A stretch of 17,001 nucleotides of DNA, taken from an uncultured bacterium (GTDB lineage Bacteria > Patescibacteriota > Minisyncoccia > Phycocordibacterales > Phycocordibacteraceae). The position numbers and the translations under genes were made by a program. The stretch is from NCBI GenBank assembly GCA_938008595.1, contig CALLKD010000079.1, positions 1 through 17,001 of the forward strand, read 5' to 3'. Under the pieces are notes generated by a model. It saw nothing but the letters and a program-made list of their open reading frames with translations. It was not told where the DNA came from and did not search any database. Shown one piece after another: positions 7,287-15,896 of this stretch (its first letter is position 1; each line of letters begins with the position of its first letter).

Positions 7287-9197
7287 CTACCACCACACAC
7301 CCTTCGTGCCGATAGCCTTCATCTTTGCGCGGGTAATAGAGCCAAAGTATCCAGAAGCAGGTACGACACCATTCTTCTTTTGATACGCTATGAGCGCCTT
7401 CTTTGTGCGTGAACCAAAGTAGGTAGATTCTTTTCCTGAAGCACCAGAGCCAACGGTAGTGAGCGTGAGACCTGCACCATTCAAAAGCTTCTGCAGAGCA
7501 AGAACATCATCGCCGCTCATGCCAAGTTTCAAGTCACGAACATCCTTTGTAGTTGAAGCAGATGCCTGCTTTGGAAAGAGCCAGTACCACCTGTCCTTGA
7601 GTGTTTCCGCTTCTGTATTCTTCCCCATCTTCTCGAGGTTCCTAACCTGTTCCTTGATTGAGCCGGTAGAGAATGAGCCTGAGGTGTTTGCAGCAAGGGA
7701 TCCAAATATCGCAAAGGTTGAGAAACTTGGTGTGTTACAGGTGATGGTGTTTACCGCCTGATTCACTGAACAGTTATCGAGTGCTACCCACGCACCTCCG
7801 TGATAGTGATACATGCGCAGTGACGACTCATCGAGACCTTCTATGTCAGCGTCAGTGTATGTATAGGTGAGTGTAACGGGAGTGCTAAAAGAGTCGAGCG
7901 TTGTGGTGTTGTTAATGAGCGCCGTTACCTCAAAGACAATTTCTGCACCAGAGTGCAGTGAGGTAGAGGGCATGCCAAGCGTATCAAGTACCGGTGTCGC
8001 ATTCTGTGCCTTTATCTGAATAACTACTGAAGACGATGTTGCCGTGAAGTTAGCAGGCGTCTCAACCGTGAGTGTACGACCGCTATCAGTATGGGTCACC
8101 GTTGAACTAGCAGAAACCGTAACCGCAGTAGAGGTTGCTGAATTTGGCGTGGTACTGCCAGGGCACCCTATAGTTGTGAACGTTGTTGGGGTGGATGTTG
8201 CGATATTACCTGACGCATCACTTGAGACAACTTTGTAGTTATAGAGCGTACAGGCAACAAGACTTGCAATTGATGCGCTATGGCTTGTCACCAGTGGTGA
8301 CGTGTCTGCCAACGGCGTTGATGACGAGTATGCATTTGTTACTGAGTACCAGGCACGGCTTGAAGAGAGTTCATTCGTGGTCCACGCCACAGTTGCCGTT
8401 GTGGTAGCTATCGTAGAAGTAGCGAGTGTTATCTGTGGTGCAGTTAGGTCAGCGGTGGTAAAGGTCCATGTAGTAGAGGCTAGAATACCGTCAAAATGAT
8501 TGTTCGAGACATCTTTAAAGGCCGTACCAGGAACCAGCACGTAGTACTGCACACCTTCCTCAAGGGTTGTTGCTGGGTTAATCACAATGACAGAGGTGCC
8601 TCCGCCAGTGACGAGTCCACTACCAACAGCAATTGTCTCCACCGTTGAATCATCAGATGATTTCTTTAGTAAAATATTTCCCGTATCAGCCGTCACCGAC
8701 TTACTAAACCCAATGGCAAAGTTAGCAGTTGTTGTTGCATTCACTGCTCCTGTTGCAGGGAAAATAGAAGTCACTGCAGGCACATCTGCCGTCACAATGG
8801 AAACATCCTTTGAAACCACCACTGGTGGATTAAGTGGCGTACCAAACTCCGCAACATAACCACTAACGCTGGTACCACTACAGGGCAGGTCATTCCACGT
8901 ACCATTTGCAACGTACTCTTCACCACAGTCCTCATTTCCTCCAGAATCATTCGGCTCACCACCGTTCCAGCTTGCATACTGTCCACCCACCGTGTGTCCT
9001 CCCGAAGCACCGAGCCAGAATGATGTGCCTGCCTCAGGACCGGTTACCCACTTCCAATCCCCTTCTATTGCTGAGTCTGAAGCACCAATCCATGCGTCTC
9101 CTGAGAGTCGAGCCTTTACGAAGTCATTCTCTGCAGAAGAGGTGATGGTAACAAGGTAGCCAGGAACACCATAGGCAAGGAGTGCTTCTGCAGCAGT
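7287..9197 (-). CDS. Surface protein, downstream part: C-type lectin remainder, Ig-like, Fn3-like and peptidoglycan-binding domains
   Basis: This open stretch continues in frame from the TAG at 9198-9200 to a stop at 7287-7289. The first in-frame start codon I see is GTG at 8990, which would cut the lectin domain in half, so I treat this as the rest of the gene at 9198-9638. Numbering the joined protein from 9638: the C-type lectin domain runs to about residue 267, with GYLVTITSSAEN, WIGASD, GEPN, EDC, TWNDLPC and YVAEFG. A Big_5-like Ig domain spans about 287-396 (FPATGAVNATTT to TTWTFTTAD). An Fn3-like domain spans about 399-490, and a Thr/Ser-rich beta region 500-640. A PG_binding_1 domain lies at about 699-776 (LKLGMSGDDVLALQKLLN; YFGSRTKKALIAYQ). 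The last domain should hold the protein on the cell wall while the lectin faces outward. Confidence 0.85.
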   Translation of the reverse strand, partial: TAAEALLAYGVPGYLVTITSSAENDFVKARLSGDAWIGASDSAIEGDWKWVTGPEAGTSFWLGASGGHTVGGQYASWNGGEPNDSGGNEDCGEEYVANGTWNDLPCSGTSVSGYVAEFGTPLNPPVVVSKDVSIVTADVPAVTSIFPATGAVNATTTANFAIGFSKSVTADTGNILLKKSSDDSTVETIAVGSGLVTGGGTSVIVINPATTLEEGVQYYVLVPGTAFKDVSNNHFDGILASTTWTFTTADLTAPQITLATSTIATTTATVAWTTNELSSSRAWYSVTNAYSSSTPLADTSPLVTSHSASIASLVACTLYNYKVVSSDASGNIATSTPTTFTTIGCPGSTTPNSATSTAVTVSASSTVTHTDSGRTLTVETPANFTATSSSVVIQIKAQNATPVLDTLGMPSTSLHSGAEIVFEVTALINNTTTLDSFSTPVTLTYTYTDADIEGLDESSLRMYHYHGGAWVALDNCSVNQAVNTITCNTPSFSTFAIFGSLAANTSGSFSTGSIKEQVRNLEKMGKNTEAETLKDRWYWLFPKQASASTTKDVRDLKLGMSGDDVLALQKLLNGAGLTLTTVGSGASGKESTYFGSRTKKALIAYQKKNGVVPASGYFGSITRAKMKAIGTKGVWW

Positions 9198-9200
9198 CTA
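9198..9200 (-). other. In-frame amber codon inside the C-type lectin domain
   Basis: The TAG falls between SLSWNAA and TAAEALLAYGVPGYL with no change of frame on either side. Without it a single reading frame of 784 codons (7287-9638) would be open, encoding about 783 residues. One base change would restore a sense codon such as CAG, AAG, TTG or TAC. Confidence 0.9.
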
Positions 9201-9638
9201 TGCCGCATTCCAAGAGAGGCTACTGCTTACGTATTGATAGACGTGGCCGTTTGTTGGGAAGTAGATCTGGTCGGTACTTACGAGCGCCACTTCCAGTGTG
9301 TCGGTACCAGTTGAGGCACGAGTATACGTGAGTGAGGAAAGTGCGGTATTAAGGTTCGCTACCGTTCCAGAAAGGTTCAGAGTGGCGGTATCGTTACCAG
9401 TCATAGTCACACCACTTACGGTTGAGACATGCACGGTACCACTGGTAACGTGTATTTTTACGGGAGTAGTTGATGCTGAAGGGCCAACAATTTGGAAACC
9501 AGTAATGGAGGTTGCAACACTCGGTGTGGTTGTCGCGTTATTACCAGCCGTTAGCGTAAGCGCATCTGCATGCGCTGACTTTGCACCTGAAAACATAATG
9601 AGTACCCCGAAAACCGATAGGAGAAGAGTTCGTTTCAT
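9198..9638 (-). CDS. Surface protein, upstream part: signal peptide, beta domain and start of C-type lectin; ends at an in-frame TAG
   Basis: As written this is a 146-residue protein. It starts with a classic Sec signal peptide (MKRTLLLSVFGVLIMFSGAKSAHADA), followed by a Thr/Ser-rich beta domain (about 27-125). It then opens a C-type lectin fold with NGHVYQYVSSSLSWNAA and stops. C-type lectins continue at this point with a helix ending in GxxGYLVTITSxxEN, and exactly that sequence follows the TAG in the same frame. The product would therefore be truncated about 16 residues into a domain of roughly 135. The stop may be a real nonsense mutation, strain variation, a base-calling or assembly error, or a readthrough site. 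TAG ends other genes in the window (cyoB, gatA), so general reassignment of TAG is unlikely. Confidence 0.8.
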   Translation of the reverse strand: MKRTLLLSVFGVLIMFSGAKSAHADALTLTAGNNATTTPSVATSITGFQIVGPSASTTPVKIHVTSGTVHVSTVSGVTMTGNDTATLNLSGTVANLNTALSSLTYTRASTGTDTLEVALVSTDQIYFPTNGHVYQYVSSSLSWNAA

Positions 9639-9714
9639 AGCTAGTACTCTTAGTGTATCAGCTATACAAAGCTATTCTGTGCTGTTTCTGTGGACATGCA
9701 AAGCCGTGGTGTGA

Positions 9715-10176
9715 CTAGAGTAGCGTGGTGTGCTTTTTCAAAACAAAATACACAAGACTAGAAACTATTCCAGCGATAAGAATGCTACCAATAACATCTA
9801 TTGGATGATGTACACCCACATATACTCGAGATGCACCTATGAGTATAGCGATAACCCAAAGAGCTACTCCCAAACGACGATTGAAAACAAAAACAACTGC
9901 AGCTACTGCTGAGGCAACTAGCGTATGACCTGATGGAAACCCGTTATCAGGTATGTGCGAAACCAGAGGAGTGAACGTGTCTACGACAAACGGGCGCGGA
10001 TTGTTGTACAACTGACTACCAGCAAATGCAACAATGCCAATGAGGGGTAGTGTTATGCAGGAGAAGATGAACATCTTCCTTTTACGATCACGTGACTGCA
10101 GCAAGAAATACCCTCCTCCTAGTGCGGCAGAGAGAAACAGTACGTACTTAGCTATACATATAAAAAGGAGGTCCAT
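9715..10176 (-). CDS. PAP2-family membrane phosphatase (undecaprenyl-diphosphatase or lipid-phosphatase-like)
   Basis: A membrane protein of 153 residues with four or five helices, about the minimum for the PAP2 superfamily. Motif 2 is intact (PSGH at 81-84, catalytic His84). Motif 3 is intact (SR at 116-117, His123 nucleophile, Asp127). Motif 1, normally KxxxxxxRP, keeps Arg61-Pro62 but has Ser54 where the Lys is expected. Related small proteins such as BcrC recycle undecaprenyl pyrophosphate for cell-wall synthesis; others act on phosphatidate or lipid A. The substrate cannot be fixed from the sequence, and loss of the motif 1 Lys makes activity less certain. It is probably transcribed alone, since a strong terminator lies just upstream and the lectin-domain gene starts 76 bases downstream. 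Confidence 0.85.
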   Translation of the reverse strand: MDLLFICIAKYVLFLSAALGGGYFLLQSRDRKRKMFIFSCITLPLIGIVAFAGSQLYNNPRPFVVDTFTPLVSHIPDNGFPSGHTLVASAVAAVVFVFNRRLGVALWVIAILIGASRVYVGVHHPIDVIGSILIAGIVSSLVYFVLKKHTTLL

Positions 10177-10185
10177 AAGTAATCA

Positions 10186-10191
10186 AGTATA
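10186..10191 (-). promoter_or_regulatory. Putative -10 element of the PAP2 gene, near-leaderless
   Basis: The minus strand reads TATACT, ending 9 bases before the ATG at 10176, so the predicted leader would be 2-3 bases. A promoter is required in this short gap because the terminator hairpin at 10218-10255 lies just upstream. No clear -35 is seen. Confidence 0.4.
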
Positions 10192-10217
10192 CAACTATTT
10201 TAATGTGTGAGATTGGC

Positions 10218-10255
10218 ACAACATAAAAGCGCCCTTGCGAGCGCTTTTATGTTGT
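10218..10255. terminator. Symmetric terminator hairpin downstream of the initiator tRNA
   Basis: A perfect 15-bp inverted repeat (ACAACATAAAAGCGC with its complement) closes on an 8-base loop (10233-10240). The stem core is GCGC flanked by AAAA/TTTT, so on either strand a U-rich run follows a GC core. It starts 21 bases after the 3' end of the tRNA and most likely ends its transcript. Confidence 0.85.
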
Positions 10256-10276
10256 ATCGAGATCGCACTAATCGTG

Positions 10277-10347
10277 TTGCGGGGGCCGGAATCGAACCGG
10301 CGTCTGGAGGTTATGAGCCTCCCGAGGTACCTCTCCTCTACCCCGCT
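10277..10347 (-). tRNA. tRNA-Met(CAU), initiator type
   Basis: A cloverleaf of 71 bases can be folded by hand. The acceptor pairs 2-7 (GCGGGG) with 66-71 (CCCCGC). The D stem is GAGG/CCTC with a 7-base loop, the anticodon stem GGAGG/CCTCC with loop CTCATAA (anticodon CAT), the variable loop has 4 bases, and the T arm is GCCGG-TTCGATT-CCGGC. Initiator traits: no pair at 1:72, the A11:U24 pair, G30:C40 and G31:C39, and a 3' end CCCCGCAA as in E. coli tRNA-fMet. Odd points: position 1 is A rather than C, giving A1 opposite A72, and pair 29:41 is A:U rather than G:C. The 3' CCA is not encoded. Terminator at 10218-10255, promoter candidate at 10354-10381. Confidence 0.92.
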
Positions 10348-10353
10348 TTTATA

Positions 10354-10381
10354 AGAATACGCCAAAAAATGAGAAAGGCAA
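10354..10381 (-). promoter_or_regulatory. Putative promoter of the initiator tRNA
   Basis: On the minus strand TTGCCT (10376-10381) and TATTCT (10354-10359) are spaced 16 bases apart, each matching 4 of 6 consensus positions. The -10 ends 6 bases before tRNA base 1 (10347), so the predicted start site is at or beside the first base of the mature tRNA. The region is A/T-rich, so chance matches are possible. Confidence 0.4.
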
Positions 10382-10389
10382 GTATGGCC

Positions 10390-10989
10390 TTATATCTCAT
10401 TAAATTCACGAAACACCGCTTCAAAGTTCGCAATACACCGTCGTGCTACTGACTCGGTAAGATGGAAGGTTGAGCCTTGGTGTGCAATTTCATTACGCGT
10501 CTTATGTGCATCCCATGCCATATCAAGCGTATGAAAGTGAGCAGGGTTAGCTCCCTTAAGCTTGTCAGCAACGGTGGCTCCTTGGTATCCAACTCGTGTG
10601 AGTGTCTCATCAAGCATGATATCGGCTTCAATAATGGCCTGCCGCCAATCACTTTCCTGAAGACTTTCCATGAGCTCTAGTATGTACTGCCAACGAGAGC
10701 GCTCCACTTCTGCATGCTCCACCACATGTGAGGTGGTGTGGTACTTCGGTGCTTCCAGTGCTCGTACTTGTAGGATGCGCATTGTGCTGTACACAAACAC
10801 GCCAATGGCGGCAAGTGAGAAGAGAAATGAGAGTATGGTAATGAAAAGCCAAAGATGACTCAACTGTGCGAGTAATCCTCCGAGCGTTAGTTGCCCATCA
10901 ATAGCACCAGTACCGTGAAGAAGATCGTAGAGAAGACGAAAGAAATACTCAACGTTAAGAAAGTGTACTGATGGTCCTTCAGGATTCAT
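10390..10989 (-). CDS. Membrane-anchored protein with HEPN-like C-terminal domain
   Basis: A protein of 199 residues. Residues 1-40 are an amphipathic N-terminus and about 44-70 form one long membrane segment (LSHLWLFITILSFLFSLAAIGVFVY). A cytosolic linker and an all-helical domain (about 95-199) follow. In this domain HKTRNEIAHQGS (162-173) contains Arg165, Asn166 and His170, which fits the RX4-6H motif (usually RNxxxH) of HEPN ribonuclease domains. The preceding helices (YILELMESL, DWRQAIIEADIML) and the last helix (SVARRCIANFEAVFREF) fit a HEPN helical bundle. From memory similar proteins are common in Parcubacteria with no assigned role. It seems monocistronic, with its own extended -10 promoter and the tRNA gene downstream. 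RNase activity is inference; inactive HEPN domains that only bind nucleotides also exist. Confidence 0.7.
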   Translation of the reverse strand: MNPEGPSVHFLNVEYFFRLLYDLLHGTGAIDGQLTLGGLLAQLSHLWLFITILSFLFSLAAIGVFVYSTMRILQVRALEAPKYHTTSHVVEHAEVERSRWQYILELMESLQESDWRQAIIEADIMLDETLTRVGYQGATVADKLKGANPAHFHTLDMAWDAHKTRNEIAHQGSTFHLTESVARRCIANFEAVFREFNEI

Positions 10990-11026
10990 TGCCTATAGTA
11001 TAGCAAGCTACCCTAGCGATATTCAA
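10990..11026 (-). promoter_or_regulatory. Putative promoter of the HEPN-like gene, leaderless
   Basis: On the minus strand TTGAAT (11021-11026), an 18-base spacer and TATACT (10997-11002) preceded by TGC form an extended -10 promoter. The -10 ends 7 bases before the ATG at 10989, so the start site should coincide with the start codon. No ribosome-binding site is present. Confidence 0.6.
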
Positions 11027-11036
11027 AGACGTGCAC

Positions 11037-12461
11037 CTATACCCGCTCAGAAATACTAAATAGTTTTTCCTCTCCCCCATTTGGTGCAGTGAGGTGTATT
11101 CCAACTGGAAGTGTTACTCCATCACGCACAACCGTTCCCATCGGCACAGAGAGTGCTGGCATACCGGTTAAGTTTGCAGTCACCGTAAACACATCCTCTA
11201 GGTACATAGATACCGGATCTGACTTATCACCAAACCTAAAGGCAGGTGCGGGTGTTGTAGGAAATGCAATTACATCACACACCGCAAAGGCATTCTTGTA
11301 TTCAGCACGAAGCAGTTCACGAGATGCTTCTGCCTTCCTATAGTACGCATCAATATATCCTGCTGAGAGCACAAACGTACCAAGTAAAATACGGCGCTTT
11401 GTTTCAGTACCAAATCCCTCTGTACGGCTTTGTACGTAATCATCTAGAAGCGTAGCGCCACGCTCTGCAAGCCCGTACCTAATACCGTCATAGCGGGAAA
11501 GGTTAGTTGACGCCTCTGCAGGCATAATCACGTAGTACGCAGGGAGTGCGAAGCTTGAAGTTGGTAGTGAGATATCTACTATTTCATGCCCTTCCCCACG
11601 AAGCTTCTCAAGGGTCTCTTTGAACGCAGTCATCACATCAGAATCAATTCCTTCTTCTAGGAGATGGTTCGGTACACCAATACGTAGGGTGTTTCCACTT
11701 TGCGTCTGGGGATACAAATCCTTTCCAACACTTGTTGCATCCTTTTCGTCCTTCCCTGAAATGGCATCATACAAAATCTTTGCATCAGCAACACTTTTTG
11801 TAAGCGGTCCAATCTGATCGAGCGAAGAACCGAGAGATATTGCACCATAGCGGGAAACACTGCCATACGTAGGTTTAAGACCAACCAGTCCACAGTGTGC
11901 TGCTGGCTGACGTATAGACCCGCCGGTGTCAGTACCAAGTGCGGCAATTGCCATATGTGCTGCTACGGCTGCTGCCGAGCCTCCACTTGAGCCACCTGGT
12001 ACACGCGTTACATCGAGTGGGTTCTTGGTAGTACCAAATGCTGAGTGCTCAGTGGAGCTACCCATGGCAAACTCATCCATGTTAGTACGTCCTACAAACA
12101 GAGCACCGTTGTCTTTGAGCTTTTGTATAACGGTAGCGTCATACACCGCAACATGATTTGCTAGCATCTTTGATGCTGCGCTCGCTACATGCCCTTCAAT
12201 TAAAATATTGTCCTTAATGGCAAGTGGAATACCGCAGAGTAGTGGTGCGTTTTCCTTTTCCGTATCAATTCTTTTTTGTGCTGCAGCAATTGCGTCCGTG
12301 TCTGCAGGAAAGATCTCTAGGTATGCATTAATTTCTGCATTCTTCTCTTCCGCAACTGAAGCAACGACATCCCACAACTCCTGCACCGTACAACTACCAG
12401 CACGCAGTGCGCTCGCAGCTTCTACAATGGTGTACTCATTTAGTTTCTTATCCATATACAA
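11037..12461 (-). CDS. gatA: Glu-tRNA(Gln)/Asp-tRNA(Asn) amidotransferase subunit A
   Basis: Amidase subunit of the GatCAB complex. It releases ammonia from glutamine for conversion of Glu-tRNA(Gln), and often Asp-tRNA(Asn), to the correct amidated forms. At 474 residues it is close to the usual length of about 485. The amidase signature is intact, with the Ser-cisSer-Lys triad at Lys83 (PLAIKDN), Ser158 (PGGSSGGS) and Ser182 (GTDTGGSIRQPA), a constant +4 offset from the S. aureus enzyme. Two starts are possible, 12461 (MYMDKK) and 12455 (MDKK). The first lies 3 bases after the gatC stop. The gene ends with TAG. gatB does not follow: the next gene is an unrelated membrane protein on its own promoter, so gatB must be elsewhere if the complex is complete. 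Confidence 0.95.
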   Translation of the reverse strand: MYMDKKLNEYTIVEAASALRAGSCTVQELWDVVASVAEEKNAEINAYLEIFPADTDAIAAAQKRIDTEKENAPLLCGIPLAIKDNILIEGHVASAASKMLANHVAVYDATVIQKLKDNGALFVGRTNMDEFAMGSSTEHSAFGTTKNPLDVTRVPGGSSGGSAAAVAAHMAIAALGTDTGGSIRQPAAHCGLVGLKPTYGSVSRYGAISLGSSLDQIGPLTKSVADAKILYDAISGKDEKDATSVGKDLYPQTQSGNTLRIGVPNHLLEEGIDSDVMTAFKETLEKLRGEGHEIVDISLPTSSFALPAYYVIMPAEASTNLSRYDGIRYGLAERGATLLDDYVQSRTEGFGTETKRRILLGTFVLSAGYIDAYYRKAEASRELLRAEYKNAFAVCDVIAFPTTPAPAFRFGDKSDPVSMYLEDVFTVTANLTGMPALSVPMGTVVRDGVTLPVGIHLTAPNGGEEKLFSISERV

Positions 12462-12464
12462 GCA

Positions 12465-12767
12465 TTACTCGTGAGTGAGTATTTTCTTCACTGAAAGTGA
12501 GTTGCCCTCACGTGCAGGAAACTGAGAAGCAATGGCCTCTGTCCATTCCCCACCCACATGCGAGTTAGTATCCTCACGAAACACATTATGGAGTGCAGGC
12601 AGTACCGGCTCTCCACCGGTGTCAGTGTGCAGACCATTCAATTGGTCGATATACGCAACAATGCTATCAAAATCCTTAGCAAAGGCTTCAAGCTCACCTA
12701 CAGGAACCTGTATGCGAGAGAGCGCAGCCAAACGTGCTACGTCTTCGGGGTTTGCGCGAGTACTCAT
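12465..12767 (-). CDS. gatC: Glu-tRNA(Gln)/Asp-tRNA(Asn) amidotransferase subunit C
   Basis: Small clamp subunit that holds GatA and GatB together. I start it at 12767 (MSTRANPEDVARLAALSRIQV), giving 100 residues, the normal size. An upstream ATG at 12812 in the same frame would reach into ligA and has no family-like sequence. The N-terminal VARLAALSRIQV and the central helix FDSIVAYIDQLN match the family, and the DTGGEPVLPALHNVFRED stretch fits the linker that runs along GatA. It is followed 3 bases later by gatA. A weak -10-like TACAGT (12774-12779) ends 6 bases before the ATG. Confidence 0.92.
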   Translation of the reverse strand: MSTRANPEDVARLAALSRIQVPVGELEAFAKDFDSIVAYIDQLNGLHTDTGGEPVLPALHNVFREDTNSHVGGEWTEAIASQFPAREGNSLSVKKILTHE

Positions 12768-12801
12768 GCGGGTACTGTAGCATATTGCGCTCTTCTTTTC
12801 T

Positions 12802-14832
<2,031 letters not shown>

Positions 14833-14864
14833 CCGCGTTAGGGGCATGCGGGGAAATTAGCACC

Positions 14865-15344
14865 TTAGTACTTTGCCTTGAGTGCACGCTCAATCCTGTT
14901 TGGTTCAGCTACGTTACATGAGTTAAATCCAGAGGCATATATTTCAGTTGCGCCAGAGACATTCTTATATATAGACACATTCCCAGATATTCCAGTGCCA
15001 GCAGGACAAACTTTAGCAAAGGTGGTTACCCTTGTGGTTCCAGGGGGAGGAACCGTTGAAGAATATGCTGCGCTTACGTTGGTGAGAACTACACCACCAC
15101 ATGACATACCTGCGCCGGTGGTGTTTCCCGTGACGAAGTCAAAGGAATTGTATTTCTGGTCATAGTACAGAGCACATTCCATTACACTTTCTGCGTTATA
15201 GAACGCATACTGTGATTGCTTTGCAGTAGTTGCGAGCGTCACCTGCTTATATGCCACATCCAAGATGGCGAGCCCGATGGTGAGCGTAACGCTCGTTAGA
15301 ATAACGGCGACTAGAAGTGCAAAGCCTTTGGGAGAAGAGTTCAT
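14865..15344 (-). CDS. Type IV minor pilin, PilX-like
   Basis: I start it at 15344 (MNSSPKGFALLVAVILTS), 1 base after the preceding gene's stop, giving 159 residues. The N-terminus is a class-III-like leader of six residues before Gly-Phe, then a hydrophobic helix (FALLVAVILTSVTLTIGLAILDVAYKQ). This looks like PilX-type minor pilins, in which the usual Glu at position 5 of the mature pilin is missing. The following YAFYNAESVMECALYY matches the 'AFYAAEAGIE' region found in PilX-type proteins. The rest is a Cys-containing beta domain. It is the last of a string of four pilin-like genes, so it is probably a minor component of a type IV pilus or DNA-uptake pseudopilus. Confidence 0.8.
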   Translation of the reverse strand: MNSSPKGFALLVAVILTSVTLTIGLAILDVAYKQVTLATTAKQSQYAFYNAESVMECALYYDQKYNSFDFVTGNTTGAGMSCGGVVLTNVSAAYSSTVPPPGTTRVTTFAKVCPAGTGISGNVSIYKNVSGATEIYASGFNSCNVAEPNRIERALKAKY

Positions 15345-15345
15345 A

Positions 15346-15894
15346 TTATAGCCAGTTATATAACTCATCATTAACAACTGCCGTGTACGTTCTACCGAGA
15401 GTCTTCCACGTTACGGTTATGACTACCTGCACTTCATATGGAGCACCGAGCACCGGAAGTATCTGCACACTTCTGGTAAAGCGTGTTGATGGCCAGTTGC
15501 TCGTGTCTTGTGTATAGAGCCCACCTGTATCAATACCAATTGCAGGACAACCCCCTCCAGGACAGATTTGAATAGTGTCTCTGCTAACGTCTATGACACA
15601 CTTGTTTGGTGAGAAACAATTTGCGCTATGACCGACAGCGTCTGACGACCCATCCACTCCTGCAAGCCAGGTGTATCCTGCTAGATAGTTACTATCACGA
15701 AGTGTGTATAGATATTCTGCACCTTCCTGCGCAAGTGAGGAAGCAGTTAGCTGATCACGAGCAACATATGCTGCGGTAATAGACTTTGATACTGCGTAGA
15801 AAGGACCTACGATTGCAACCAAAAGAATTGCAATTGCCACAAGTGTTTCCACCAGTGTAAATCCTCTGTTTGTTTGTGGGGAGAAAGTATTCAT
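15346..15894 (-). CDS. Type IV minor pilin, PilV/GspI-like
   Basis: A protein of 182 residues with a prepilin leader and N-methylation motif: NRGFTLVETLVAIAILLVAI. Cleavage by prepilin peptidase is expected between Gly11 and Phe12, with Glu at mature position 5. The hydrophobic helix is followed by LTASSLAQEGAEYLYTLRDSN, a hallmark region of PilV-like minor pilins ('A..LAQEG.E..R..RD'). The C-terminal half is a beta domain with four Cys residues that could form disulfides. It starts 2 bases after the preceding gene's stop and is followed by the PilX-like gene, so the three are surely one transcript. Confidence 0.85.
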   Translation of the reverse strand: MNTFSPQTNRGFTLVETLVAIAILLVAIVGPFYAVSKSITAAYVARDQLTASSLAQEGAEYLYTLRDSNYLAGYTWLAGVDGSSDAVGHSANCFSPNKCVIDVSRDTIQICPGGGCPAIGIDTGGLYTQDTSNWPSTRFTRSVQILPVLGAPYEVQVVITVTWKTLGRTYTAVVNDELYNWL

Positions 15895-15896
15895 AT

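Noticed and set aside
7287..8990. A separate 567-residue gene starting at GTG 8990
   Set aside because: This start lies in the middle of the C-type lectin domain and leaves out 69 codons of clear lectin sequence between 8991 and 9197 that are in frame with it.
9198..9638. Genetic code change with TAG as a sense codon
   Set aside because: TAG is the natural stop of cyoB, gatA, the PAP2 gene and the virion-like gene at 1117, each ending at the expected family length or just before the next gene.
8587..9714. Plus-strand open frames of 90-138 codons opposite the surface protein
   Set aside because: Their Val/Thr/Ala-rich products mirror the Thr/Ser-rich codons of the real gene on the minus strand; no start signals or family features are seen.
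10218..10255. The long palindrome as an attachment site or mobile-element end
   Set aside because: Its GC core with A/T flanks, its place just behind the tRNA and the lack of any integrase or second copy fit a terminator better.
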